Positions 20,823 through 31,118 are shown, numbered from the stretch's first letter. The stretch is DNA of 33,194 nucleotides from Burkholderiales bacterium (GCA_020851255.1 JADZDA010000277.1:1-33194), one strand, 5' to 3'. The notes: generated by a model from the sequence alone, not told the origin. Made by a program: numbers and translations.

Positions 20823-22115
20823 TCAGCTTTTGCGGAAACGCGCGTAGAAGAAGCCGTCCTGATTGTGGGGTGCGCCCGGCGACGAAGGCAAGAGCTGGCC
20901 GCCGATCGCACCGGTCTCGGGCGCGAGGCTGAGGGTTTCGCGCAACGCGTCGGCGTGCCGCCCGGCGAAAGCCGCCGCCTGGGCCTCGTTCTCGGCCTTG
21001 AACACCGAGCACGTGGCGTAGACGAGCGTTCCGCCGCGCGCGAGGCATCCCCACAGCGCGTCGACGATCCGGCGCTGGACGACGACGAACGCGTCGACGT
21101 CGCTCGCGCGGCGCAGCCACTTGCCGTCCGGATGGCGGCGGACGATGCCCGACGCGGTGCAGGGCACGTCGGCGAGGATCCGGTCGAACGGGCGTCCGTC
21201 CCACCACGCCTCCGGCGTGGTCGCGTCCCCGGCCGTCAGCGTCGTGCGCGTCGAATCCCGCCTCAGGCGGGCGAGGTTCTCGGCCACGCGCGCGAGCCGC
21301 GCGGCGTCGGCGTCCAGCGCCACGAGCTCGATCGCGGCGAGTTCGGCGAGATGGGTCGTCTTGCCGCCGGGCGCCGCGCAGGCGTCGAGCACGCGCTCGC
21401 CGTCGCGCGGCGCGACGATCGCGGCGGCGAGCTGCGCGCCGGCGTCCTGGACCGAGAACTCGCCCTCGGCGTAGCCCGGCAGCTCGCGCACCGGCCGGGG
21501 TTCGCCGACGATGACGCCGGCCACGCCGACTTCGGTGGCGGCGATGCCGGCCGAGGCGAACCGGGCGAGCAGCCCTTCGCGCGAGGTCAGCGTCCGGTTG
21601 ACGCGCAAGGTCAGCGGCGGCCGCTCGTTGCCGGCGTCGAGGATCGATTCCCACCGGTCCGGCCAGTCGGTCCTGACCCGCGAGATCCACCAGCGCGGGT
21701 GCGACCAGCGACCGACCGGCGTCAGGCGCGCGCGCGCCAGGATCTCGTCGCTCTCGCGCAGGAATCGCCTCAGCACGGCGTTCACCAGCGCCTTCGCCTG
21801 CGGTCGCACCAGCGTACCGGCCGCGTCGGCCGCGCGGTCGACGACGGCGTGAGGCTCCGTCCGCATCCACGCGAGCTGGTAGACGGCGACGGCGACGAGC
21901 GCGGCGAGCCTGGGCTCGACGATCGGCTGGTGCGCGAGCGAGCGCACGACCGCCTCGAGCGTTCCCCAGTGCCGCAGCGTTCCGTACGCGAGTTCGTGGA
22001 CGTAAGCGCGCGCCGGCGAGGCCTCGGCGCCCGCCGCTTCGAGCGCGCGGGACAGCGTCGTTCCGGTCAGGACGCGCACGACGGCATCGGCGGCGGCGGC
22101 TTGCGAGCGATCCAT
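20823..22115 (-). CDS. rsmB: 16S rRNA (cytosine(967)-C(5))-methyltransferase
   Basis: NusB-like N-terminus; DACAAPGGKTTHLAEL; ILADVPCTASGIVRRHPD; QRRIVDALWGCLARGGTLVYATCSVFKAENEAQ; 430 aa. Confidence 0.97.
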   Translation of the reverse strand: MDRSQAAAADAVVRVLTGTTLSRALEAAGAEASPARAYVHELAYGTLRHWGTLEAVVRSLAHQPIVEPRLAALVAVAVYQLAWMRTEPHAVVDRAADAAGTLVRPQAKALVNAVLRRFLRESDEILARARLTPVGRWSHPRWWISRVRTDWPDRWESILDAGNERPPLTLRVNRTLTSREGLLARFASAGIAATEVGVAGVIVGEPRPVRELPGYAEGEFSVQDAGAQLAAAIVAPRDGERVLDACAAPGGKTTHLAELAAIELVALDADAARLARVAENLARLRRDSTRTTLTAGDATTPEAWWDGRPFDRILADVPCTASGIVRRHPDGKWLRRASDVDAFVVVQRRIVDALWGCLARGGTLVYATCSVFKAENEAQAAAFAGRHADALRETLSLAPETGAIGGQLLPSSPGAPHNQDGFFYARFRKS

Positions 22116-22130
22116 GTCCGGGGCCCTGGC

Positions 22131-23108
22131 TCAGCAATCCCGGTCGCGCGGCCCCGGACCGAAACGTGAACCCCGGCGGATGCCCCGCCCTGCGGCGAAC
22201 GCCGCGGCAGGCATCGTGCGTCCGCCCGACGGCTGCACCGCGACCAGCCTGAGCGCGCCCGACGAGGCGTCCGGACCGCACGCGACGTCGATGCCCTCCG
22301 CGTCGCAGCCGACGACCACGCCGGCGTCGGCCTCGACCGCTCGCGCGATCGCGCGCGCCGCGCGGATCTTGACCGGCTCGTCGCCGAAGATCGCGTGGGC
22401 GCCGGGCACCGGATCGTACGCGCGCACCTGGCGATCGAGGCTCGTCGCGTCGCGGGTCCAGTCGAGCGCGGCGTCGGCGCGCGTCACCTTGGCCGCGTAG
22501 GTCGCGCCTTCCGGCGGCTGCGGCGTCGCGTCCAGGCGGCCGTCGCGCGCGAGCCGGGCGAGCACCTCGACGATCGCCGCGGCGCCCGCGGCTGCGATCC
22601 GGTCGTGCAGCGTCGCGGCGGTGTCGTCGGGAGCGATCGGGACCGGCACCGTGTCGATCACCGGACCGGTGTCCAGGCCCGCGTCCATCTGCATGATCGA
22701 CACGCCGCCCGTGGAGTCGCCGGCCTCGATCGCCCGCACGATCGGCGCGGCGCCCCGCCAGCGCGGCAGCAACGACGCGTGGATGTTGAGGCACCCGTGC
22801 CGCGGCCACGCCAGGATCGCGGGCGGAAGGAGGAGCCCGTAGGCGGCGACCACCAGCACGTCGACCGGTACGGCGAGGATCGGCTCGCGGTCGGCCGGGG
22901 CCTTGAGGGTGGCCGGCTGCGCGATCGGCAGGCCGCGCCGCAGCGCGAGCGTCTTGACCGGGGAGGGTTCGAGCCTCAACCCTCGGCCTTTCGGCCTATC
23001 GGGGCGGGTCAGGACCAGCGGTATCGTGTAGCCGGCCCGCGCGATCGCCTCCAGAGCCGTGGCGGCGAATGCCGGCGTGCCGGCGAACCCCACGGCCAGG
23101 CCGGCCAT
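22131..23108 (-). CDS. fmt: Methionyl-tRNA formyltransferase
   Basis: VGFAGTPAFAATALEAI...VLTRPDRPKGRGLRLEPSPVK...NIHASLLPRWRGAAPIVRAIEAGD; 325 aa. Confidence 0.98.
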   Translation of the reverse strand: MAGLAVGFAGTPAFAATALEAIARAGYTIPLVLTRPDRPKGRGLRLEPSPVKTLALRRGLPIAQPATLKAPADREPILAVPVDVLVVAAYGLLLPPAILAWPRHGCLNIHASLLPRWRGAAPIVRAIEAGDSTGGVSIMQMDAGLDTGPVIDTVPVPIAPDDTAATLHDRIAAAGAAAIVEVLARLARDGRLDATPQPPEGATYAAKVTRADAALDWTRDATSLDRQVRAYDPVPGAHAIFGDEPVKIRAARAIARAVEADAGVVVGCDAEGIDVACGPDASSGALRLVAVQPSGGRTMPAAAFAAGRGIRRGSRFGPGPRDRDC

Positions 23109-23117
23109 CGCGGCCCG

Positions 23118-23618
23118 TCAGCCGGCGAGCCGCTGCTTCTTGCGCAGCTTGGTCGCGAGGCGGGCGCGTTTGAGCGGCGACAGGTAGTCGACGAACACCT
23201 TGCCCAGCAGATGATCCATCTCGTGCTGTATGCACACCGCGAGCAGGCCCTCGGCCGAGATCTCGAACGGCCGGCCGTCGGCGTCGAGCGCGCTCACCCG
23301 CACCCGCTCGGCGCGCCGGACCTTGTCGTAATAGCCCGGCACCGAGAGACACCCTTCCTCGCACTCGGCCTCGCCCTCCGCCTCGACGAGTTCCGGGTCG
23401 ATGAACACCCGCAGTTCGTCCCGCGCCTCGGAGATGTCGATGACGATGACCCGCTTGTGGACGTCGACCTGCGTCGCGGCGAGCCCGATTCCGGGCGCCG
23501 CGTACATGGTTTCGGCCATATCGCTGACCAACCGCCGGATTTCCGGGGTCACCTTGCCTACGCGAGCGGCCACTTTGGTCAGCCGCGGATCGGGGTACTC
23601 GAGGATCGGGAGCAGCAT
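23118..23618 (-). CDS. def: Peptide deformylase
   Basis: [17 protein letters not shown]...[15 protein letters not shown]...EEGCLSVPG...[12 protein letters not shown]; 166 aa from the internal ATG at 23618. Confidence 0.97.
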   Translation of the reverse strand: MLLPILEYPDPRLTKVAARVGKVTPEIRRLVSDMAETMYAAPGIGLAATQVDVHKRVIVIDISEARDELRVFIDPELVEAEGEAECEEGCLSVPGYYDKVRRAERVRVSALDADGRPFEISAEGLLAVCIQHEMDHLLGKVFVDYLSPLKRARLATKLRKKQRLAG

Positions 23619-23723
23619 ATCTAGCTTGCCAAATGCAAGTGTCGGATGCAGAATCTTTCCCAAGTCCTTATTTTGCGGCGGTTTAGGACGTTAGCAAGGC
23701 CCGCCCGGCCCGGAAGAGGTCTT

Positions 23724-24851
23724 ATGCTTCAACAGTTTAGCATGGGCAAGCGTCTCGCCCTCGTCGGGGTGGCGAGCGCTATCCTCGCCTCGGGCGCCGT
23801 CCGGGCGGCCGATCCGATCACGCTCGCGCCCGGCGCACCCTCGTCGTACACGGTGCAAAAAGGCGACACCCTCTGGGCGATATCGGGACGCTTCCTCAAG
23901 GATCCGTGGCGGTGGCCGGATATCTGGCGGATGAACCGCAACGAGATCCGGAATCCGCACCGGATCTACCCGGGCGACATCATCGTGCTCGACACCGCCG
24001 CGGACGGGCAGCCGCGATTGTCGATCGCCCAGGCGACCACCGCGGTGTCCGGGGATCTCTCGCGCGTCTCGCCGCGCGTACGCGCCCAGCCGCGCGACGC
24101 GACCGAGGCGATTCCGAGCATCCCGCCCGGCGACATCGAGCCCTACCTGACGCGTCCGGTCATCACCGAGAAGCCCGGGCTCGCCGAGTACCCTGAGATC
24201 ATCGCCGGCCGCGATCGCGATCGCGTGGTGCGCGGCGAAGGCGATCGCGTCTACGCCGTCGGCGTCGAGCAGGCCGGAGGCGACCGGTGGCTCATCTACC
24301 GGCCCGGCAAGGCGCTCATCGGGCCGACCGGCGACGTGCTGGGCTACGAGAACCGCTACATCGGCGCCGTGCGGATCGATCGATTCGCCGACGTTTCGAC
24401 GGCGGTGATCACCGACGCCACCGAGGAAGTGTTCATCGGCGACCGCCTGCTGCCGGTTCCGCGCGAGACGCTGATCAACTACGTGCCGCATGCGCCGGAA
24501 GCGGACGTCCGGGGCCGGATCATCGCGTCGTACCGCAACGCGATCGAGATGGGCCGAGACGCGATAGTGACCGTCGACCTGGGCGCGAAGAACGGCATCG
24601 AGGTCGGCCACGTACTCGCGATCTACAAGTCGGTCCCGCCGATTCCCGACCCGCGTCCGAACAAGGACCAGCCGGTCATGCTGCGCTTCCTCGACCAGAC
24701 GACGACGTTCCTGCCGCAGAAGAAGCTCGCGGTACCCGATGAACGGGTCGGCCTGATGTTCGTGTTCCGCGTGTTCGATCGCGTCGCCTACGCGATCCTG
24801 CTCAACACCACCGATCCGATCACGGTCGGGGACGACGTCCGCCGACCCTAG
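23724..24851 (+). CDS. LysM peptidoglycan-binding domain protein
   Basis: Signal peptide MGKRLALVGVASAILASGAVRAAD, then YTVQKGDTLWAISGRFLKDPWRWPDIWRMNRNEIRNPHRIYPGDIIVLD; divergent from def, upstream of dprA. Confidence 0.94.
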   Translation: MLQQFSMGKRLALVGVASAILASGAVRAADPITLAPGAPSSYTVQKGDTLWAISGRFLKDPWRWPDIWRMNRNEIRNPHRIYPGDIIVLDTAADGQPRLSIAQATTAVSGDLSRVSPRVRAQPRDATEAIPSIPPGDIEPYLTRPVITEKPGLAEYPEIIAGRDRDRVVRGEGDRVYAVGVEQAGGDRWLIYRPGKALIGPTGDVLGYENRYIGAVRIDRFADVSTAVITDATEEVFIGDRLLPVPRETLINYVPHAPEADVRGRIIASYRNAIEMGRDAIVTVDLGAKNGIEVGHVLAIYKSVPPIPDPRPNKDQPVMLRFLDQTTTFLPQKKLAVPDERVGLMFVFRVFDRVAYAILLNTTDPITVGDDVRRP

Positions 24852-24907
24852 CGGGCGGCGCCCTACGCGCTCCGGCGCGCGGTCGCGGTCCACGCCGCCC
24901 CTCCCCG

Positions 24908-26011
24908 ATGGACGACGCCGAGCGCGGGCGGGCCTGGGCCGCGCTGGCCGCGGTCGATCTCCCGGCCCGCGCGCTGGTGGCGTTGCTGCGCGCCTTCGGC
25001 ACGCCGCAGGCGGTGCTCGATGCGTCGGCGGCGAGCGTGACGTCGCTCGTCGGCGCCGACGCCGCCGCCGCGATTCGCGCGCGCGATCGCGAACGCGAAG
25101 CCCGGATCGGCGGCTGGCTGGACGACGACTCCCACCGGCTGGTCGCGCTCGACGACCCGGCGTATCCGGCGCGGCTGCTGGAGGCGGGCGACCCGCCGCC
25201 GGTGCTCTACGCGATCGGCGACATCGCGCGCCTGCAGGCGCCCTCGATCGCGATCGTCGGAAGCCGAAACGCCACGCCGCAGGGGCAGGAAGACGCCCGC
25301 GAATTCGCGCGGACGCTCGCCGATGCCGGTCTCACCGTGGTCTCCGGACTCGCCGTGGGCATCGACGCCGCGGCGCACCGGGGCGCGCTCGCCTCGCCCG
25401 CGTCGACCGTCGCGGTCACCGGCACCGGCCCCGATCGCGTCTACCCGGCGGGTAACCGCGAACTCGCGCACGAGATCGCGCAGCGCGGCTGCATCGTCAC
25501 CCCGTTCGCCCCGGGCACGCCGCCGCTCAAGGGCAATTTTCCCCGACGCAACCGGATCATCGCCGCGTTGTCGCTCGGCGTCCTGGTCGTCGAAGCGGCG
25601 CCCCGCTCGGGTTCGCTCGTCACCGCGCGGCAGGCGGTCGAGTGCGGCCGCGAAGTCTTCGCGATTCCCGGATCGATCCACTCACCGCTGTCCAAGGGGC
25701 CCCACGAACTCATCCGCCAGGGGGCGAAGCTGGTCGAGTCCGCCCACGACGTCCTGGCCGAGCTGCGGCTAACCCGGACACCCCCGGCCGGGTCGCCCGG
25801 ACCGGGTTCGGCCGCCGTCGCGGACCTTCCCGCTCCCGACGGGGATCACCGCCGGGTGCTCGAATCGATGGGCGCGGGCCCGGTGGGCCTCGATCGGCTG
25901 GTCACCCGCACCGGACTCGCCGCGGACACGCTCGCGTCCATGCTCGTCCAGCTCGAGCTCGACGGACACGTGCGCACGCTGCCCGGCGGCCGCTGGCAGC
26001 GCCGCGGGTGA
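24908..26011 (+). CDS. dprA: DNA-processing protein DprA
   Basis: IAIVGSRNATPQGQEDAREFARTLADAGLTVVSGLAVGIDAAAHRGAL...GSLVTARQAVECGREVFAIPGSIHSPLSKGPHELIRQGAKLV; 367 aa. Confidence 0.97.
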   Translation: MDDAERGRAWAALAAVDLPARALVALLRAFGTPQAVLDASAASVTSLVGADAAAAIRARDREREARIGGWLDDDSHRLVALDDPAYPARLLEAGDPPPVLYAIGDIARLQAPSIAIVGSRNATPQGQEDAREFARTLADAGLTVVSGLAVGIDAAAHRGALASPASTVAVTGTGPDRVYPAGNRELAHEIAQRGCIVTPFAPGTPPLKGNFPRRNRIIAALSLGVLVVEAAPRSGSLVTARQAVECGREVFAIPGSIHSPLSKGPHELIRQGAKLVESAHDVLAELRLTRTPPAGSPGPGSAAVADLPAPDGDHRRVLESMGAGPVGLDRLVTRTGLAADTLASMLVQLELDGHVRTLPGGRWQRRG

Positions 26012-26095
26012 CCGGGGCTGTCGCGGGTCGCGTTCTCCGGCGTACGCGCATGGCCGGGGCGACGCGTGCGCGAGGACGCGCGCGAGGCACGCCGG

Positions 26096-26125
26096 TTGCC
26101 CGCGGTCGGAGCTAGCGGTTAGTAT
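26096..26125 (+). promoter_or_regulatory. Possible sigma70 promoter upstream of topB
   Basis: TTGCCC (26096-26101), 18 bp, TAGTAT (26120-26125). Confidence 0.35.
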
Positions 26126-26230
26126 CGCCCGCTCCCTCCCGCCCCGCTCCGGACCTTCCCCGCACGGGGCGATCGCCACGACCGCGCCGCGGATCGGCGA
26201 GGAGTCTCCGGACCGGAATCCAGCGCTTCC

Positions 26231-29107
26231 ATGGCCAAACGCCTCGTCATCGCCGAGAAACCCTCCGTCGCCGCGGACATCGCGCGCGCGCTCGGCGGCT
26301 TCACGCGCCAGGGCGAGTTCTTCGAGCGCGAAGACTCCGTGATCTCGTCGGCCGTCGGCCATCTGCTCGAGATCGGGATGCCCGAGGACGAGGAGGTCAA
26401 GCGCGGCAAGTGGACCTTCGCGCACCTGCCGGCGATCCCGTCGTCGTTCGCGCTGAAGCCGATCGAGAAGTCCGAGGATCGCCTGAAGCTGCTGCTCAAG
26501 CTCATCAAGCGCAAGGACGTCACCCGGCTGGTCAACGCCTGCGACGCCGGACGCGAGGGCGAGCTCATCTTCCGCTACCTCGCCCAGTACGCCGGGACCG
26601 AGAAACCGATCGAGCGGCTGTGGCTGCAGTCGATGACGCCCGCGGCGATCCGCGAGGGATTCGACGCGCTGCGGGCCGACGCCGACATGAAGCCGCTCGC
26701 CGACGCGGCGACCTGCCGCTCGGAATCCGACTGGCTCGTCGGCATCAACGGCACGCGGGCGATGACCGCGTTCAACTCGAAGTCCGGCGGCTTCCAGCTG
26801 ACGACCGTGGGCCGCGTCCAGACCCCGACGCTCGCGATCCTGGTCGAGCGCGAGGAGAAGATCCGCGCGTTCTTCCCGCGCGCGTACTCGGAACTCCACG
26901 GGACCTTCCGCGCGGCCGCCGGGGAGTATCCGGGGCGCTGGTTCGACGAGACGTTCAGGAAGCCCGACGACGACCCCGACGCGCGCGCCGAGCGCCTCTG
27001 GGACGAGGCGAAGGCGCGGGCGATCGCGCAGAAGTGCGCGGGCCGGCCGGGAACCGTCACCGAGGAATCCAAGCCGTCCACCCAGATCCCGCCGCTCCTC
27101 TACGACCTGACGACGCTGCAACGCGAGGCCAACGGACGCTTCGGCTTCTCCGCGCGCACGACGCTCTCGCTCGCGCAGGCGCTCTACGAGAAGCACAAGG
27201 CGCTGACCTATCCGCGGACCGACTCGCGGGCGCTGCCCGAGGACTACGTCGCCACGGTGAAGAAGACGCTCGAGGCGCTGGGCGAGACCAACGCGTTCGG
27301 CACGCACGCGCGCCGCGTCCTCAAGGAGAAATGGGTCAGGCCGAACAAGCGCGTCTTCGACAACGCCAAGATCTCCGACCACTTCGCCATCATCCCGACG
27401 CTGTCGGCGCCCAGGCACCTGTCCGAAGCCGAGCAGAAGCTCTACGACTTCGTCGTACGCCGCTTCCTCGCCGTGTTCCACCCGCCCGCGGAGTTCCTGG
27501 TCACCACGCGGATCACGCGCGTGGAGGGCGAGCCGTTCCGGACCGAGGGCAAGGTGCTGGTCGAGCCCGGATGGCTCGCGGTCTACGGCAAGGAGGCGGC
27601 CGACGAGAACGCCTCGCTCGTCCCCGTGCGTCCCGGCGAGAAGGTCGCCACCGTCAAGGTCGACGTGCAGGCGCAGACCACGCGCCCGCCGCCGCGCTAC
27701 AACGAGGGCACGCTGCTCTCGGCGATGGAAGGCGCCGGCAAGACGATCGAGGACGAGGAACTGCGCGAGGCGATGCGCGAGAAGGGACTCGGAACGCCGG
27801 CGACGCGCGCGCAGATCATCGAGGGACTGATCGGCGAGCGCTACGTCCATCGCGAAGGACGGGACCTCGTGCCCACGGCGAAGGCGTTCTCGCTGATGAC
27901 GCTGCTCCACGGCCTGGGCGTGCCGGAGCTCTTCAGCCCCGAGCTCACCGCCGAATGGGAATTCCGGCTCGCGCAGATGGAGCGCGGCAAGCTCAAACGC
28001 GCCGCGTTCATGAAGGACATCGTCGCGATGACGCGGCGGATCGTCGCGCAGGCGAAGAACTACGAGAGCGACACGATCCCCGGGGACTTCGCCACGCTCA
28101 AGACGCCCTGCCCCCGATGCGGCGGCGAGGTGCACGAGAAATACAAGAAATTCCAGTGCGTCGCCGCGGCCTGCGATTTCGGGTTCTGGAAGATCCTCGG
28201 AGGACGCCAGCTCGAACCCGACGAGGCGGAGACCCTCCTCCGCGACCGCGAGATCGGTCCGCTGGAGGGCTTCCGCAGCCGGCTCGGGCGCCCGTTCTCG
28301 GCCAAGCTCCGGATGAACGACGCGAACGAGGTGGAGTTCGACTTCGGTCCGAGACTCGACGACGACGACGCCGAGGCGCCGGACTTCAGCGGCCAGGAGC
28401 CGCTGGGCAAGTGCCCGAAGTGCGGCTCGCGCGTCTTCGAGGCCCCGGCCGCCTACGTGTGCGAGCGCGCGGTCGGCCCCGACAAGACCTGCGATTTCCG
28501 GTCCGGACGCACGATCCTGCAGCGCGCGGTCGAGCGCGCGCAGATGCAGAAGCTCCTCGCGACCGGCAGGACCGACCTGCTGCAGTTCGTTTCCGCGCGC
28601 ACGCGCCGGCCGTTCTCGGCGTTCCTCGTGCGGCAGCCCGACGGCAAGGTCGGGTTCGAATTCGAGAAGAAGGAGCGGGGCGCGAAAGGCGCGCGCTCGG
28701 CGCCGTCCGCGCTGCGCCTGCTGGGCAAGCACCCGGCCGACGGCAAGCCGGTCGAGGTGTACGCCGGCCGCTACGGGCCCTATGTCAAGCACGGCGACAC
28801 CAACGCGACGCTGCCCGACAAGGAGAAGGTCGACTCGATCACGCTCGACGAGGCGGTCGCGCTGGTCGACGAGAAGGCCGGACGACCGGCCGGACGTCCC
28901 TCGGCGCGGAAACCCGTCCGCCGGGCGGCCGCGCCCGCGCCCGAGGGCCGCGCGAAGCGCCGCGCACCGGCCGCGGTGGCCGACGAGGAAGCGCCGAAGG
29001 CGCGCAAGGCGCCCGCTGCCGGCCGCCGGACGACGGCGGCGCCCGCTCCGGCCGCTGCCCGGCGCAAGACGCCGGCGATCAAGAAGCCGGGGACGAAGCG
29101 GCGTTGA
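26231..29107 (+). CDS. topB: DNA topoisomerase III with C-terminal zinc-finger modules and a basic tail
   Basis: MAKRLVIAEKPSVAADIARALGG...NACDAGREGELIFRYL...TVGRVQTPTLAILVEREEKI...YPRTDSR; Cys clusters CPRCGGEVHEKYKKFQCVAAAC and CPKCGSRV...C...C; 958 aa. Confidence 0.96.
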   Translation: MAKRLVIAEKPSVAADIARALGGFTRQGEFFEREDSVISSAVGHLLEIGMPEDEEVKRGKWTFAHLPAIPSSFALKPIEKSEDRLKLLLKLIKRKDVTRLVNACDAGREGELIFRYLAQYAGTEKPIERLWLQSMTPAAIREGFDALRADADMKPLADAATCRSESDWLVGINGTRAMTAFNSKSGGFQLTTVGRVQTPTLAILVEREEKIRAFFPRAYSELHGTFRAAAGEYPGRWFDETFRKPDDDPDARAERLWDEAKARAIAQKCAGRPGTVTEESKPSTQIPPLLYDLTTLQREANGRFGFSARTTLSLAQALYEKHKALTYPRTDSRALPEDYVATVKKTLEALGETNAFGTHARRVLKEKWVRPNKRVFDNAKISDHFAIIPTLSAPRHLSEAEQKLYDFVVRRFLAVFHPPAEFLVTTRITRVEGEPFRTEGKVLVEPGWLAVYGKEAADENASLVPVRPGEKVATVKVDVQAQTTRPPPRYNEGTLLSAMEGAGKTIEDEELREAMREKGLGTPATRAQIIEGLIGERYVHREGRDLVPTAKAFSLMTLLHGLGVPELFSPELTAEWEFRLAQMERGKLKRAAFMKDIVAMTRRIVAQAKNYESDTIPGDFATLKTPCPRCGGEVHEKYKKFQCVAAACDFGFWKILGGRQLEPDEAETLLRDREIGPLEGFRSRLGRPFSAKLRMNDANEVEFDFGPRLDDDDAEAPDFSGQEPLGKCPKCGSRVFEAPAAYVCERAVGPDKTCDFRSGRTILQRAVERAQMQKLLATGRTDLLQFVSARTRRPFSAFLVRQPDGKVGFEFEKKERGAKGARSAPSALRLLGKHPADGKPVEVYAGRYGPYVKHGDTNATLPDKEKVDSITLDEAVALVDEKAGRPAGRPSARKPVRRAAAPAPEGRAKRRAPAAVADEEAPKARKAPAAGRRTTAAPAPAAARRKTPAIKKPGTKRR

Positions 29108-29140
29108 TCCGCCCGACCGGCGCGCGGCCCGGCGCCACGG

Positions 29141-31006
29141 TCACTGCGGGGCGCAGAAGACGATGCCCTCGCCGGCCCAGCCCTGATTGGCGATGAAGTC
29201 CTGGTACACGTCGGTGCTCGTCGTGAACCGGTGATTCGGCGCCCCGTTCCTCCCGCTGTTGTACAGCCGCCAGACGGCCGTCGTGCCCGCCGGACACGCG
29301 GCGCCGGGGGGAATGGCCGCGTAGAAGGCGATCGTCTCGTAGATCCAGTCCGGATTGGACTTGAGCCCTTCGCACTCGACCGCGGAGGCCGTGTAGAAGT
29401 GCGAACTGCGCGGTGCGAACGCCTCGGTGAAAAAGCGGCATACCGGCAGCGTGCCGGACGCCGGGCCGTCCCAGGCGTTGAACGACGCGCCGGTGCGCAC
29501 GAACGCGCCGTTGAACGCACCGCCGTCGAGCAGTGCGATCTCGTCGGCACGGGCGGTGATGAAGTAGTGGCCGAAGCCCGCGTGGAAGTATTCGACCACC
29601 GTCACCTTGGTGGCGCCGCCGGTCGACGCGGACGCCGCCTGCACCGCGCCCAGGGCGCTGACGATGCCCGGGCCGCAGATCAGGAACGTGCAGTTCGACG
29701 TGTCGGGGAAGGACTTGGCTGTCGACGTGATCGCCGCGCGCAATGCCGCGGGCGTCAGTGCGGGCGCGACGGCGAGCGCGAGGCCCGCGACACCGGAGAC
29801 GACCGGCGTCGCGAAACTCGTGCCGACCGCCCCCTTGACCGAGTAGGCGCCCGCCACCGTCGTGCCGTTGTTCGAGAGCACCGCCATCAGGCCGAAGTCC
29901 ACGCCCGGTTTCCCGTCGCCGCCGGGCGCGGAAATGTCCACGGTCGACCCGACATTCGAGTAGCTCGCCCGGTTTCCGGCCATCGACGTCGCCGCGACCG
30001 CGATCGTCGACGGACACGAGGACGGGAAGTGCAGGTTCGCGTCGCCGCCCTCGTTGCCTGCGGCCGCCACGATCGCGCGCAAGCCGCTCGGGGAAAGGAA
30101 CTGAGAGAACAGCGCGTCCTCGGCGGCCGTGCAGGGCTCGTCGCCGGTCCCGCCCAGGCTCAGGTTGATCACATGCGCGGGCGTCGGATTCGGCGGGACG
30201 CCGGGCACGCTCGCGCCGGCCGCCCAGGCGATCGCGTCGAAGATGTCGGAGAAGTCGCCGCCGCATTTGCCGAGCACGCGCACCGGCAGGATTTTCGCGG
30301 CCCAGTCGATCCCCGCGACCGCGAGCGCGTTGTTGCTGTTGGCGCCGACGATCCCCGCGACCGATGTTCCGTGCCAGCTCGAGTTCTCGATCTCGCAGTC
30401 GGGGAATTGGCCGGTGTCGAGATCGGCCTGCGTCAGCCAGTCGCCCGGATCGGTCGGATCCGCGTCGCGGCCGCCGCCGTCGTTGGCGACCAGCGGATCG
30501 CTGACGAAGTCGTAGCCGGGCAGCAAGCGACCGGTGAAGTCGGGATGCGGAAGGATCCCGGTGTCGAGCACCGCCACCACCGTCGACGGCGAACCGGTGG
30601 TCAGGTCCCACGCGGCGAACGCGCTGATCGTCGTCGGATCGTTGCGCAGGTACGGCTGGGACTGCAGGTTCGTGTCGTTCGTCGAGCGGGTCCGCTTGAG
30701 TCGCCGGTCCGGGACCGCGATTCGCGCGCCGCCGGTTGCGATCGCCGCGTTCGCAGCCGACTTGGGATCGGCGCCCGCCGGGAGCTCGACGAGATGCGCG
30801 CCCGCCGCCATCCTCCGGACGTAGCGGCCTTCGATGCCGGCGTCGCGGACCATGCGCGCGACGCGCGTGTTCGGCGAGAACGCGGCCTCGACGTCGCCGT
30901 CGCCGAACTTGACGATGAGTCGCGATCCGGTGGCCGACGCCGCGTGGGGAACGCCCGCGAAGGCGGCGAGCGCGGCGAGCACGGCGAGACGTAGGCGTAG
31001 CGGCAT
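29141..31006 (-). CDS. Secreted S8 (subtilisin-like) serine peptidase with a DUF5648-like C-terminal region
   Basis: Signal peptide; catalytic motifs VAVLDTGI, HGTSVAGI, GTSFATPVVSGVAGLAL; tail VTVVEYFHAGFGHYFITARADEIALLD...HFYTASAVECEGLKSNPDWIYETIAFYA...NHRFTTSTDVYQDFIANQGWAGEGIVFCAPQ. Confidence 0.94.
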   Translation of the reverse strand: MPLRLRLAVLAALAAFAGVPHAASATGSRLIVKFGDGDVEAAFSPNTRVARMVRDAGIEGRYVRRMAAGAHLVELPAGADPKSAANAAIATGGARIAVPDRRLKRTRSTNDTNLQSQPYLRNDPTTISAFAAWDLTTGSPSTVVAVLDTGILPHPDFTGRLLPGYDFVSDPLVANDGGGRDADPTDPGDWLTQADLDTGQFPDCEIENSSWHGTSVAGIVGANSNNALAVAGIDWAAKILPVRVLGKCGGDFSDIFDAIAWAAGASVPGVPPNPTPAHVINLSLGGTGDEPCTAAEDALFSQFLSPSGLRAIVAAAGNEGGDANLHFPSSCPSTIAVAATSMAGNRASYSNVGSTVDISAPGGDGKPGVDFGLMAVLSNNGTTVAGAYSVKGAVGTSFATPVVSGVAGLALAVAPALTPAALRAAITSTAKSFPDTSNCTFLICGPGIVSALGAVQAASASTGGATKVTVVEYFHAGFGHYFITARADEIALLDGGAFNGAFVRTGASFNAWDGPASGTLPVCRFFTEAFAPRSSHFYTASAVECEGLKSNPDWIYETIAFYAAIPPGAACPAGTTAVWRLYNSGRNGAPNHRFTTSTDVYQDFIANQGWAGEGIVFCAPQ

Positions 31007-31118
31007 CGGGATCCTCCGGAGCCGGGCGCGCCGGGAGGCTCCCGGGGCCGCAGCCCCGCCATCGTAGCGGCCCGCCCGCGCCCGCTCAAATGGCCGGCCT
31101 CCGGCGTCGAGTCGAACT

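Noticed and set aside
20335-22809. 824-aa minus-strand ORF spanning rsmB and fmt
   Set aside because: Out-of-frame translation of genuine rsmB/fmt coding sequence; no recognisable motifs outside the real frames.
25769-28792. 1007-aa minus-strand ORF
   Set aside because: Antisense shadow of dprA/topB in high-GC DNA; low-complexity Arg/Glu/Leu-rich translation with no recognisable domain.
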